From: an uncultured Cryomorphaceae bacterium
GTDB taxonomy: Bacteria > Bacteroidota > Bacteroidia > Flavobacteriales > Schleiferiaceae
Length of the DNA: 64,000 nucleotides
Direction: 5' to 3'
Assembly (NCBI GenBank): GCA_913009655.1
Contig: CAJVWI010000004.1
Span: 47,489-111,488, forward strand
The notes beneath the pieces are model-generated. The model saw nothing but the letters and a program-made list of their open reading frames with translations, made no database searches and was not told the DNA's origin. Positions 45,371 to 54,711 of this stretch are shown here, in pieces. The translations under genes were made by a program, and so were the position numbers. Within the stretch, counting starts at the first letter, position 1. Every line of letters begins with the position of its first letter.

Positions 45371-47668
45371 TTATTCGCCACGAACAATTACCCCCTGAAC
45401 AACCGTATTAATAGTTCCTGTTGGGTTAGTCACCCAAAACAAATATATACCACTAGGAGCAGGAGATCCATCCAAGCCATTAGTTGTCCAACTAAACTGT
45501 CCGCCGTTTGCCGGGGCCTCAAAAATTAATCTTCCCGAAGTATTTGTGACTTTAACATACGAACCCTCTATTAATCCTTTTATTGACATTGAACCAAGGT
45601 CTTTTGGTTCATATGGGTTTGGGAAAACCTGAATGTTTGAAAAGTCGTTAAAAGGATTAATAGCGTCGCTCCGATACGAGATTAAACCCTGGCTTGTCCC
45701 TATAAAAACCTCACCGGTTAGAGGCTGAATAGCAAGTGAATTAATTCTATTAGATAATAACGGTGAGTTGCTTTGGGTATAGTGAGCTAGTGTCTCAAGT
45801 CCATCTGAAGATAATAAGAACAGTCCACCCTCTGATGTTCCAACCCACTTTCGATTAGCTCCGTCGATTGCAATAGCAAGGATATTTTCTCCACTAAGCA
45901 CTTTCTGAACAATACCATTTTCTTCAACTAAAAGAGCCTGGGCGTCAATACTATTTCCATTCATAGCGTTACTAGGGGTAAAGCAAACAACTAAACCATC
46001 ACTAGTCCCGATCCAGAGTTCGTCGTCTTTATCAAATACGTATGAGTTTACAGAGCTACTTGGTAGATTCCCGTTGCCTACCCCTGTTGTTAACCTTCTT
46101 AAGCCAATAGAGCTTCCTTGGGTCTTTACAGCCATTAATCCATTGGTTCGGCTTTGTATCCAAAACACTCCATCTGAACCTTGAATAATATCTTTTACAC
46201 TCAATCCATTAAATGCGCCCAAACCAAAAGATGTCCATTCTTGCGTTACAGGGTCATATCTGTGGAGAGGAAGGTTTGATAAAGCATTTGTTACCCAAAG
46301 AGCGCCATCGTTACCCCAACAAAGACCGCCAATTCTAGTGTCGTTTATAGTGCTTCCAGATGCACTCATAAGAGATGAATTGCTATTGTTCCATATAGTT
46401 TCAAGCTTTCCGTCTCTGAACTCCAGTAAACCCCTACCCCAACTAGAAACAAACCAATGAGAAGTATCGCTGGGGTCAACAGCTTTGGACAATATATCTT
46501 TTGCGCCATTGAGTTTTTCGCTGCTCAAAATAGACCAATTCTCTTGAGAAAAAAGAAATACGCCCTCATTACAATATGTCGCAGTCCATGTTGGATCAAT
46601 AGCTCCGCTAAATACTTCAATACCATGTAAGCTGGACGAAACATCAAAAACTGAAGAAGATGGAGGTCCTGATATTTTTCGATGTTGAACATAATTTGGG
46701 TTATCTATGAAGGAAATCCCTTTACCTGAGTTTGCAATCCAGAGAACCCCGTTTTGTGAGATTTTTGCATCTCGAGGATGGAAATTATCGTTATTACTTA
46801 ATCCTGAACTGTATGCTTGTCTTTGAATTCCCAGTGTATCGATATAGATTACATCAAAATCTCTGATAATCAGATATCCATTGTCTTTTTTAGCAATTCT
46901 TCTTACATCAAATTTGTCTGAATTATTTAAATACACCTCTAACCATGTACCCTCTTTTTTTAACCAAATAACACCGCTTTCGTTTTTTGAAATCAAACAG
47001 TCTGCTCCTGAGATAGAAATATCACTTATTGCTGTGTCTGCCCACCTTTGAGATTGATTCCAAGAAGAAAAAAGATATAATGGATCACCTAAGGATGCGG
47101 ACCAAAGTCCCGTTTCTGAAGCGACATACAGGCTATCAGTATCAATATCAACATTGTATGTCACTGTAGGTGTTCCGTCATCTTTTAATAAGTATGTTCC
47201 TTTCACAACCCCGTATGACAAATCCAACTCAACAACTCCAAACTCAGTAGCGGCAAATGCTCGATCTTCTCCATCAAAAACAAATGAACTGATTGAAGAC
47301 CTTCCAGGGTATTTTCCACTTTGAGGAATGTCCGGTATTTCCCTAATATTATCGCTATTCCATAATTCTATTAGCCCGTCCTCGTAACCTAAAAGGATGT
47401 CAATACCGTTTGGAGAAGATTCGATTTCTGTTAATCCTACACCAGTTAGTCCGTCAACTTTTGTGAAGTCTGATATTGTATTTTCCGAAAAGTTAAATCT
47501 GAGTAATCCATATTTACTCCCAGCAATAATTTCATCGTTTAAAATTGCAATTGAATGCGTTTCATTGAAGGGAAGGTGGGTACGCCATTGACCAACAGAA
47601 ACTCCTTGAGCAGAAAGGGTCTGTCCCAAAAAACAGAGAACAAGAGTAAATATAAAGTCCAACTTCAC
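45371..47668 (-). CDS. porZ: PorZ-like T9SS surface protein (beta-propeller)
   Basis: PorZ belongs to the surface attachment complex that joins T9SS cargo to anionic LPS. The protein is about 765 residues, with a signal peptide (KLDFIFTLVLCFLGQTLSAQ), two seven-bladed-propeller-like regions made of W/L-rich repeats such as GSKYGLLRFN, AATEFGVVELD and VGTSEGGLFLLSSDGL, and a C-terminal domain like T9SS sorting domains (IQVFPNPYEPKDLGSMSI, then GIYLFWVTN). GTG 47668 is chosen over GTG 47683 because it gives a clean signal peptide and sits 4 nt from a -7-like box. The pairing with recO supports the call. Confidence 0.88.
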   Translation of the reverse strand: MKLDFIFTLVLCFLGQTLSAQGVSVGQWRTHLPFNETHSIAILNDEIIAGSKYGLLRFNFSENTISDFTKVDGLTGVGLTEIESSPNGIDILLGYEDGLIELWNSDNIREIPDIPQSGKYPGRSSISSFVFDGEDRAFAATEFGVVELDLSYGVVKGTYLLKDDGTPTVTYNVDIDTDSLYVASETGLWSASLGDPLYLFSSWNQSQRWADTAISDISISGADCLISKNESGVIWLKKEGTWLEVYLNNSDKFDVRRIAKKDNGYLIIRDFDVIYIDTLGIQRQAYSSGLSNNDNFHPRDAKISQNGVLWIANSGKGISFIDNPNYVQHRKISGPPSSSVFDVSSSLHGIEVFSGAIDPTWTATYCNEGVFLFSQENWSILSSEKLNGAKDILSKAVDPSDTSHWFVSSWGRGLLEFRDGKLETIWNNSNSSLMSASGSTINDTRIGGLCWGNDGALWVTNALSNLPLHRYDPVTQEWTSFGLGAFNGLSVKDIIQGSDGVFWIQSRTNGLMAVKTQGSSIGLRRLTTGVGNGNLPSSSVNSYVFDKDDELWIGTSDGLVVCFTPSNAMNGNSIDAQALLVEENGIVQKVLSGENILAIAIDGANRKWVGTSEGGLFLLSSDGLETLAHYTQSNSPLLSNRINSLAIQPLTGEVFIGTSQGLISYRSDAINPFNDFSNIQVFPNPYEPKDLGSMSIKGLIEGSYVKVTNTSGRLIFEAPANGGQFSWTTNGLDGSPAPSGIYLFWVTNPTGTINTVVQGVIVRGE

Positions 47669-47672
47669 CAGA

Positions 47673-47680
47673 CAAAGATG
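47673..47680 (-). promoter_or_regulatory. -7-like box abutting the porZ start
   Basis: The minus strand reads CATCTTTG, 4 nt before the GTG at 47668. It differs from TAnnTTTG at the first base. CAAA at 47704-47707 could be a loose -33 element on the minus strand, but the spacing is 23 nt. Confidence 0.3.
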
Positions 47681-47723
47681 CACTATCTTCGTTTTATGGC
47701 CCTCAAAATATCAAATTCATTAA

Positions 47724-48203
47724 GTGTCTAAGCTAAAAAAAATATCAATTTTATTATTTCTTCTTCTCATTATTTCATGTGGAAAAAGTCCAATTGTTCA
47801 AGAATTACGTACCAATACTGACGATTTATGGTGGCAAGACAGTTTACTTAGTGTTGATATTTCTATTTCCGATACATCTGCTCTCTATCGCGTTTCTTTT
47901 CAAATACGACATACCACAGATTATCCATACAGCAATTTATATCTATTTCGTGATGTCCTTTCCGAGACTCAAACCGAATACCAAGACACAATAGAAATAA
48001 CATTAAACACCCCAGAAGGCAGGTGGGTGGGAAAGGGAGTAGGGGCTCTTAAAACTATTAACCTTCCCTATCATAAAAATGGTGTTAAGTTCCCTAGGCC
48101 TGGAGATTATCGATTTCGATTTTATCATGGAATGAGGGATGAGCCATTAAAAGGCATACGGGATTTAGCTCTAATTATATCAAGTGAGAAAAATAATTAC
48201 TGA
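47724..48203 (+). CDS. gldH: gliding-motility lipoprotein GldH
   Basis: GldH is a Bacteroidota lipoprotein needed for gliding and linked to T9SS in model flavobacteria. The 159-residue protein starts at GTG 47724, has signal KKISILLFLLLIISC with a good lipobox, and the family blocks DLWWQDSLLSVDISI, RHTTDYPYSNLYLF, LNTPEGRWVGKG and FPRPGDYRFRFYHGMRDEPL. Its stop overlaps the PBP1A start (TGATG). The porZ/gldH/PBP grouping clusters surface-secretion genes, but gldH alone does not prove gliding. Confidence 0.93.
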   Translation: MSKLKKISILLFLLLIISCGKSPIVQELRTNTDDLWWQDSLLSVDISISDTSALYRVSFQIRHTTDYPYSNLYLFRDVLSETQTEYQDTIEITLNTPEGRWVGKGVGALKTINLPYHKNGVKFPRPGDYRFRFYHGMRDEPLKGIRDLALIISSEKNNY

Positions 48204-50503
48204 TGACTTCTAAAAACTTTGATAAAAAAGATTTCAGAAACTATGTTAAGCTTTTTTGGGTTTTCATCTTGTCGATTCCGGTAAGCATAATAGTTATTCT
48301 CTTATTGGTACGAGTTGGGGTTTTTGGAGAGCTCCCATCAACAGAAGAAATTGTAAACCCTGAGTCGTTTCTCGCGACTGAAATTCTATCAAGTGACGGG
48401 AATCAAATCGGGACTTTCTTTCACGAGAACCGAGTTCAAGTGGAATATAATGATCTTCCTAATAATCTTATCCAGGCACTTATTGCAACAGAAGATGAGC
48501 GATTTTTAGAACATTCAGGAATAGACTTTAGAAGCCTTGGCCGAGCATTTATTACCCTTGGCTCCAGTGGCGGAGGTTCCACAATCACTCAACAATTGGC
48601 AAAATTAATGTTTACCCCAGATCCCGCGAGAGGTTTTATTCTTCGCGTGCTTCAGAAACTAAAGGAATGGGTTATTGCGTTAGAGATTGAGAGCAGATAT
48701 ACAAAGCAGGAAATAATCACAATGTATCTCAATAAATTCGATTTTCTTTATCAGGCCGTGGGAATACACAGCGCCAGCAATGTCTATTTTGGTAAAATAC
48801 CTAGTGAGTTGACTACAGAAGAGTCTGCCATGTTGATCGGAATGTGTAAGAACCCGTCTTATTATAATCCTGCACGAGAAAAGAGGTTCAAGCTAGCCTT
48901 GAATCGTCGTAACACTGTCTTAAGACAAATGAAGCGTAATAATTATATATCGGAAAACACACTAGACTCTTTACTTTCTCTTCCTTTAGTTTTAAATTTT
49001 AATCCTCAAGGCCATGATAAGGGTTTGGCTCCGCACTTAAGAGAGAACATTCGAGCTTACATGAAAGATTGGATTTCAAGTAATCCTAAAGCCAATGGAA
49101 ATCGTTACAATTTATATACTGATGGGTTGAAGATTTATACTGCCATAGACAGCCGCATGCAAGTTTCAGCTGAAAAAGCGGTTAAGAAACATATGAAAAA
49201 CTTGCAACGAGTTTTTTTTGCACAAATCAAGAACCGTAAAGCAGGGCCTTTTTACTTTCCAGAAGACCTTTCATATAACGAAGGTCAAAAAATATTAATG
49301 CGAGCGATGCGACAAACTGAGCGCTATAAAAACTTAAAGAAGACTGGCTTATCAGAAAAAAAAATCCTCAAGGTGTTTAAATCCCCAATTAAAATGAATA
49401 TTTTTTCACACAAAGGAGATGTAGATACTCTCATGAGCCCTCTTGATTCCATTAAGTATTATAAAAGCATATATCAAGCAGGCCTAATTAGTATCGAGCC
49501 TCAAACAGGGTTTGTGAAAGCTTGGGTTGGGGGAGTTGACTTCAAACATTTTAAATATGATGCTGTAAAGCAGGGCCGGAGACAAGTTGGCTCAACTTTC
49601 AAGCCCTTTGTATATGCGGCAGCCATTGCTGATAAAAAATACTCACCATGTATGGAAGTTCCTAATATTCAAACCTGCATAGATTCTGGTCAATTCGGTT
49701 TGCTCAAGCCATGGTGTCCAAAAAACTCCAGTGATAAATATGGTGGGGTTTTAACTCTTAAAGAGGCTATTGCCGGTTCAGTTAATACTGTGACTACTTT
49801 TTTAATGAAACAAATTGGGCCAAACCCAGTTTCTAAGATGGCTAAATCTCTGGGTGTGACGTCTCGAATTCCTGCTGTACCATCCATTGCCTTAGGAACG
49901 GTTGATTTGTCTATTTATGAATTGGTTGGAGCTTATACCGCATTTGGGAATAACGGTCTATATACTGAGCCATTAGTAGTGCTTAGAATCGAAGATAAGA
50001 ACGGTGTTGTTTTGGATGATTTTACTCCCGTAACACGAGAAGTCTTTTCTCCAGAAATAGCTTATACAATGGTTAATCTCCTTCAGGGAGTTACCGAAAG
50101 TGGAACTGGTATTAGGTTGAGGCATTCTGGAGGGCGTTATCGTTATAATGTTGTTACCGACTATCCCTATAACTTCACAAATCCGATAGCAGGAAAAACC
50201 GGAACTACCCAAAATAATTCTGACGGATGGTTTGTTGGCATGGTTCCCAATTTAGTTACTGGTATCTGGACTGGTTGTCAAGACAGATCCGCTCATTTTG
50301 GAACGACGGAATTTGGCCAAGGGGCAACAACTGCATTACCCATTTGGGCAATCTATATGAAGGACCTTTATGCACAACCTAAAATAGGAATACGTCAAGA
50401 TGCGTTTGACAAACCATCTAGAGCCATGAGTATTCCATTAGATTGCAATTTGTATTTAGATCGAAAAACAGAACTGCATGAAGAACGGTCAGAATATAAT
50501 TAA
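48203..50503 (+). CDS. penicillin-binding protein 1A (bifunctional)
   Basis: Class A PBPs polymerise and crosslink peptidoglycan. The 766-residue protein has an N-terminal membrane anchor (LFWVFILSIPVSIIVILLLV), the glycosyltransferase 51 domain with the catalytic Glu in TEDERFLEHSG near residue 97, and GGSTITQQLAKLMF. The transpeptidase domain has GSTFKPFVYAAA (serine near 464), GSVNTV and AGKTGTTQNNSDG (near 663). It overlaps gldH and is 10 nt before the CoA-transferase genes. The ponA/mrcA distinction is not attempted. Confidence 0.96.
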   Translation: MTSKNFDKKDFRNYVKLFWVFILSIPVSIIVILLLVRVGVFGELPSTEEIVNPESFLATEILSSDGNQIGTFFHENRVQVEYNDLPNNLIQALIATEDERFLEHSGIDFRSLGRAFITLGSSGGGSTITQQLAKLMFTPDPARGFILRVLQKLKEWVIALEIESRYTKQEIITMYLNKFDFLYQAVGIHSASNVYFGKIPSELTTEESAMLIGMCKNPSYYNPAREKRFKLALNRRNTVLRQMKRNNYISENTLDSLLSLPLVLNFNPQGHDKGLAPHLRENIRAYMKDWISSNPKANGNRYNLYTDGLKIYTAIDSRMQVSAEKAVKKHMKNLQRVFFAQIKNRKAGPFYFPEDLSYNEGQKILMRAMRQTERYKNLKKTGLSEKKILKVFKSPIKMNIFSHKGDVDTLMSPLDSIKYYKSIYQAGLISIEPQTGFVKAWVGGVDFKHFKYDAVKQGRRQVGSTFKPFVYAAAIADKKYSPCMEVPNIQTCIDSGQFGLLKPWCPKNSSDKYGGVLTLKEAIAGSVNTVTTFLMKQIGPNPVSKMAKSLGVTSRIPAVPSIALGTVDLSIYELVGAYTAFGNNGLYTEPLVVLRIEDKNGVVLDDFTPVTREVFSPEIAYTMVNLLQGVTESGTGIRLRHSGGRYRYNVVTDYPYNFTNPIAGKTGTTQNNSDGWFVGMVPNLVTGIWTGCQDRSAHFGTTEFGQGATTALPIWAIYMKDLYAQPKIGIRQDAFDKPSRAMSIPLDCNLYLDRKTELHEERSEYN

Positions 50504-50513
50504 GATTTAAAAT

Positions 50514-51215
50514 ATGATAAGTAAAGTGATTCATGATTTAGATGAGGCCCTCACCGGGCTTGAAGACGACATGACAGTAATGTTTGGAGGATTTGGGCTT
50601 TGTGGTATTCCGGAAAATTCAATTGCTGCAATAAGGAAAAAGGGAACAAAAAATTTAACCTGTATTTCCAATAACGCTGGAGTTGATGGGTTTGGTCTTG
50701 GTTTACTGCTTGAGAATCATCAAATCAAAAAAATGATTAGCTCATATGTTGGAGAAAACGACGAATTTGAACGTCAGATGCTTTCCGGCGAGCTAGAAGT
50801 TGAACTCATTCCTCAAGGGACACTGGCTGAACGCTGTCGTGCTGGGGGGTCGGGAATACCTGCTTTTTTTACCCCTGCTGGTCACGGTACGGAAGTTGCC
50901 GCAGGCAAAGAAATACGAATTTTTAACGGGAAACCCCATATTCTAGAGCATGCATTTGATGCGTCATTTGCTTTTGTAAAGGCCTGGAAAGGCGATGAAG
51001 CAGGAAATCTTATTTTTAAAGGGACCGCCCGGAATTTTAATCCCTCTATGGCTATGGCTGGAAAAATAACTGTTGCTGAGGTCGAGGAACTTCTTCCTGC
51101 GGGCAGTTTAGACCCTAACTCCATCCATATACCAGGTGTTTTTGTTCACAGAATTTTCAAAGGGAATGTCTTTGAAAAAAGGATAGAACAAAGAACTATT
51201 TCCAAGCGTAATTAA
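50514..51215 (+). CDS. scoA: 3-oxoacid CoA-transferase subunit A
   Basis: With subunit B it moves CoA from succinyl-CoA to acetoacetate or a similar 3-oxoacid. The 233-residue protein has [53 protein letters not shown] (read as two adjoining motifs) and [15 protein letters not shown]. It lies 12 nt before scoB and 10 nt after the PBP1A gene, so it shares its transcript. The route served may be branched-chain or aromatic breakdown; succinyl- versus acetyl-CoA donor cannot be told from sequence. Confidence 0.94.
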   Translation: MISKVIHDLDEALTGLEDDMTVMFGGFGLCGIPENSIAAIRKKGTKNLTCISNNAGVDGFGLGLLLENHQIKKMISSYVGENDEFERQMLSGELEVELIPQGTLAERCRAGGSGIPAFFTPAGHGTEVAAGKEIRIFNGKPHILEHAFDASFAFVKAWKGDEAGNLIFKGTARNFNPSMAMAGKITVAEVEELLPAGSLDPNSIHIPGVFVHRIFKGNVFEKRIEQRTISKRN

Positions 51216-51227
51216 TCTGAATATAAC

Positions 51228-51887
51228 ATGGCATTAGATAAAAATGGGATTGCAAAAAGAATTGCTCAGGAATTACAAAATGGTTGGTATGTAAACCTAG
51301 GAATAGGAATACCGACTCTTGTTGCAAATTATGTTCAAGACAATATTAAAGTTGAATTCCAATCAGAAAATGGAATTCTCGGAATGGGACCATTTCCCTT
51401 AGAGGGAGAGGAGGATGCTGATCTTATTAACGCTGGAAAGCAGACTATAACCTCATTGCCTGGATCATCTTTTTTTGATAGCTCTATGAGTTTTGCCATG
51501 ATTCGATCAAAAAAAATACAACTTACAGTGCTCGGGGCAATGGAAGTTTCCGATAAAGGAGATATTGCAAATTGGAAAATACCAGGTAAAATGGTTAAAG
51601 GAATGGGCGGCGCTATGGATCTAGTCGCTAGCGCAGAAAACATAATTGTAGCGATGCAGCACACCAATAGAAAAGGAGACTCCAAACTGATTGAAAAGTG
51701 TACATTACCCATCACCGGTTTGGGTTGTGTGAAAAAAATCGTAACTGATCTTGCCGTTTTAGAGGTTAGCCCTGAATTAGGTTTTGTCCTCAGAGAAAGA
51801 GCCCCTGGTGTTTCAGTAGAAGAAATTGTGTCAAAGACAAGCGGAAGGTTATTTCTTCCAGATAATGTCCCTGAAATGTCTTTATAA
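51228..51887 (+). CDS. scoB: 3-oxoacid CoA-transferase subunit B
   Basis: This subunit carries the catalytic glutamate, in EFQSENGILGMGPF near residue 46, which forms the enzyme-CoA thioester. Other blocks are NLGIGIPTLVANYV, INAGKQTITSLPGSSFFDSS, LGAMEVSDKGDIANW and MKGMGGAMDL-like KGMGGAMDLVA. The 219-residue length is normal. It is the last gene of the gldH-PBP1A-scoA-scoB run and ends 9 nt before a convergent ABC gene. Confidence 0.95.
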   Translation: MALDKNGIAKRIAQELQNGWYVNLGIGIPTLVANYVQDNIKVEFQSENGILGMGPFPLEGEEDADLINAGKQTITSLPGSSFFDSSMSFAMIRSKKIQLTVLGAMEVSDKGDIANWKIPGKMVKGMGGAMDLVASAENIIVAMQHTNRKGDSKLIEKCTLPITGLGCVKKIVTDLAVLEVSPELGFVLRERAPGVSVEEIVSKTSGRLFLPDNVPEMSL

Positions 51888-51896
51888 ATCTGGGAT

Positions 51897-53387
51897 CTAT
51901 ATTTTTTCTAAATCCATAATGTTGTTACTCATATATTTTACCACACGAGCATCATGGCTGATAAAAATATAACTGAAGCGGAATTTTTCTTTTAAATCAT
52001 TGAGCAGATTTAATACTTGAGCTTGAACACTTAAGTCCAAAGCTGAAACGCTTTCATCGCAAATCAAAACCTTTGGTTCCAAAACTAACGCTCGAGCAAT
52101 TCCGATTCTCTGACGCTGACCTCCACTAAACTCATGTGGGTATTTTTCTTTTACACTTGAATCAAGTCCAACAGATATTAATAATTCATCTATTTTTTTT
52201 GAACGAATCTTATCGTTTTCATAAAGTTTATGAACGATCATAGGTTCCAATAAAGCCTCTCCTATTGACATTCTAGGGCTAAGACTTGAAAATGGGTCTT
52301 GGAAAATATATTGTATTTCTCTAGCTAATCTTATCCTATTAAATCTGTTAACATTTTCAATTGGCTCTCCTCTGTATCTAATCTCTCCACCAGCAACAGA
52401 TTGAAGACCTATAATACATTTTGCAAGTGTTGATTTACCACTTCCTGAAGAGCCGATTAGACCCAGAGTTTCCCCTTCCCTTAATTCTAAAGAAATACAA
52501 TTTAAAATTAATTTACCCGAATAGTATTTTGACAGATTTTTAATTTCCAAAATTATTGGACCTGGCGCATATGGATTTTCTTCTGTTAAGTCTGGGATCT
52601 TGTTTTTTAAAAAATCACTAACTGTAGGTAGCCTCCGGGGTTTCATGTTTTCTGGAGGCCTTGCCGCCAATAGCCCTTTAGTATATGGCATTGTTGGGGA
52701 CAATAGCACATCATTTGACTCCCCGCTCTCAACTTCATTTCCGTGTTGAATCACCATAATGGTATCTGCAATCTGAGCTACTGATTCAATATCATGACTT
52801 ATAAAGATCAGAGCCATTTTATTTTCAGCTTGTAAATCTCGGAGCAAACTAAGTATTTCGACTGCAACTTCATTGTCTAATGCCGTAGTAGGCTCATCGG
52901 CAATAAGCAATTGAGGCTCCATTACCATTGCCATTGCAATCATAACTCTCTGGCGCTCACCTCCGCTTAATTGATGCGGATACTTTCCATAAGACTTCCT
53001 CGGATCCTTAATTTTCACCTTATCGATCCAGTCAATAGCTTTTTCTATAGCCCTACGTTTAGAGATTTTCAATGCCGAAATGGCACCCTCCGTGATTTGA
53101 TCCCCTACTCGCATCGTTGGATTTAACGCCGACATAGGCTCTTGAAATATCATTGCTCTTTTTATTCCGATAATACCATCAATGGCTTTTAGGTCCTTAA
53201 CTTTTAAATTACCTGGCAGCAGCCCCATAATTGTCAATGCTATAATCGACTTCCCTGATCCTGACTCTCCAACAAAAGCTAAGCACTTTCCCTCTTGAAC
53301 TTTAAAAGAAATATTCTTTACAAGTAGTCCTGAAGGTCCCTCGATATTGAGCCTTTTTATCTCAAGCAAGATTCTATTATCCTGCAT
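51897..53387 (-). CDS. ABC transporter with two fused ATP-binding domains (peptide/nickel family)
   Basis: The 496-residue protein joins two DppD/DppF-like ATPases, as in YejF. Domain 1: FVGESGSGKS near residue 42, LSGGERQRVMIAMAM, LLIADEPTTALD. Domain 2: LIGSSGSGKSTLAK near residue 314, FSGGQRQRIGIARAL, VLICDESVSALD. Both keep all nucleotide-binding motifs. No permease or substrate-binding protein is adjacent, so substrate and direction are unknown; peptides are likely from the family. Its start overlaps the stop of the serine hydrolase gene by 1 nt, so the two are co-translated. Confidence 0.92.
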   Translation of the reverse strand: MQDNRILLEIKRLNIEGPSGLLVKNISFKVQEGKCLAFVGESGSGKSIIALTIMGLLPGNLKVKDLKAIDGIIGIKRAMIFQEPMSALNPTMRVGDQITEGAISALKISKRRAIEKAIDWIDKVKIKDPRKSYGKYPHQLSGGERQRVMIAMAMVMEPQLLIADEPTTALDNEVAVEILSLLRDLQAENKMALIFISHDIESVAQIADTIMVIQHGNEVESGESNDVLLSPTMPYTKGLLAARPPENMKPRRLPTVSDFLKNKIPDLTEENPYAPGPIILEIKNLSKYYSGKLILNCISLELREGETLGLIGSSGSGKSTLAKCIIGLQSVAGGEIRYRGEPIENVNRFNRIRLAREIQYIFQDPFSSLSPRMSIGEALLEPMIVHKLYENDKIRSKKIDELLISVGLDSSVKEKYPHEFSGGQRQRIGIARALVLEPKVLICDESVSALDLSVQAQVLNLLNDLKEKFRFSYIFISHDARVVKYMSNNIMDLEKI

Positions 53388-54655
53388 TAGCGATCTAAAT
53401 TGCCGTTATTCAATGGCAACGCGTCTGACTCTGACCTCATCTCGTTAATGTCTGATCGTAATGTGTCAACTGAGCTTCGAATGTCAGGTGTGCTTATTAC
53501 GATGCTTGATTCTGATAGTTTACCATACTCTTGAATTGTCAACATAAAAGGAGATAATTTCTCCGGGTCAGAAAACGACTCACCTCCCTGGTGGCCTGTT
53601 CTTACAATTACTCGGTTTAAGGCTGGAAGCACAATTATCCATTGTCCTAAATGACCATGAAAAGCTATATATCTATTCTTAACACCTAAGGCTGTGTCTG
53701 GAGAATTAGGAACTTGACCTAACCAAAAAGACAATCCATAAATTTGATCCGATCCTGAAGATGTTGCTCCCTTTAAAAAAGAACTATCAACCAGTCTATT
53801 TCCCTCCCAAATGCCATTCTGAAGAATCAACTTTCCTAGCCTTCCATAATCCCTAGCTATTGCATTATAACAGCAATAACTTATGGCATTTCCACTTTCG
53901 TCTAAATGCCAAAAAGCATCTGAAACAGCGCCAAGAGGAGACCATAAATTTTCAGAAGCATAATCATATATTTTAGTCTCTGTTGCAGCCTCCAGGCAAA
54001 AACTTAAAAGAGCCGTAGCTGCTGATTGATATTCGAAATTCATCCCAACTTCTGCACCGATAGAACGAGACGTTATCGTTTTGTATAAATCGCTCCCATA
54101 ATATGCCTTTGCCGAGATCCCGAAAGGGTTGTAATAATCCTCGTCCCAATCAATGTCGGCAGTCATTCCAGATAAATCAGCTAATGTTAACATATATCTT
54201 CCAGGGCCTTTTAATTCTGGAATGAAATTTACAACGAGCTCATCCCATCCAGATATTTCACCCTTTTGAATCGCAATTTGTACAAGAATGGTAACTATGG
54301 ATTTCGCCATTGAAAATGAGTTTGTCTTTGACTCTAGGGTAACCTCATTACTATATACTTCGTGACGAAGCGTATCGTTGTCAAAAACCAGAAAAGCGCC
54401 GGTTTCAATCTCTGATAAAGCCATTTCAAGCTCCGAAGATGGAGCGTAAGCAATATCTAAATCTACTGGCCAAGGAGCAGGATACTTTGCAATAATTTCA
54501 CCTTTTGCAAAACCTGCTCCATCAAAAATATTTGCAGTGGTGTTTCCTTGAAGATAGGTGGCATAAATCCCCTTAAAAAAATAACTAAACCATGATGCCT
54601 TAACAAGCAATAAAAGCAAGGCTAGGGTTAAAATTGACTTTAGAATTCGCTTCAT
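53387..54655 (-). CDS. serine hydrolase, beta-lactamase/class C PBP-like fold
   Basis: The 422-residue protein starts with a membrane segment (LKSILTLALLLLLVKASWF). It has the SxxK motif in NSFSMAKSIVTIL (near residue 117), YQS as the YxN-like motif in MNFEYQSAATALLSF, and a HGHLGQW block in place of KTG. This is typical of uncharacterised esterases/peptidases of the class C fold. The C-terminal tail (about 40 residues, Ser/Asp-rich) is unusual. Its coupling to a peptide-type ABC ATPase suggests handling of peptides or wall fragments; a true beta-lactamase role is not supported. TAACTTTT lies 5 nt before the ATG as a weak -7 box. Confidence 0.85.
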   Translation of the reverse strand: MKRILKSILTLALLLLLVKASWFSYFFKGIYATYLQGNTTANIFDGAGFAKGEIIAKYPAPWPVDLDIAYAPSSELEMALSEIETGAFLVFDNDTLRHEVYSNEVTLESKTNSFSMAKSIVTILVQIAIQKGEISGWDELVVNFIPELKGPGRYMLTLADLSGMTADIDWDEDYYNPFGISAKAYYGSDLYKTITSRSIGAEVGMNFEYQSAATALLSFCLEAATETKIYDYASENLWSPLGAVSDAFWHLDESGNAISYCCYNAIARDYGRLGKLILQNGIWEGNRLVDSSFLKGATSSGSDQIYGLSFWLGQVPNSPDTALGVKNRYIAFHGHLGQWIIVLPALNRVIVRTGHQGGESFSDPEKLSPFMLTIQEYGKLSESSIVISTPDIRSSVDTLRSDINEMRSESDALPLNNGNLDR

Positions 54656-54711
54656 ATTTTAAAAGTTAAGACTTTGATTTATCATTTTGACTTTTAATAT
54701 TAATTTTCTCC

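Noticed and set aside
45371..47668. Two-component-system propeller sensor
   Set aside because: The propeller repeats resemble such sensors, but there is no kinase or regulator domain. The T9SS-like C-terminus and recO neighbour fit PorZ.
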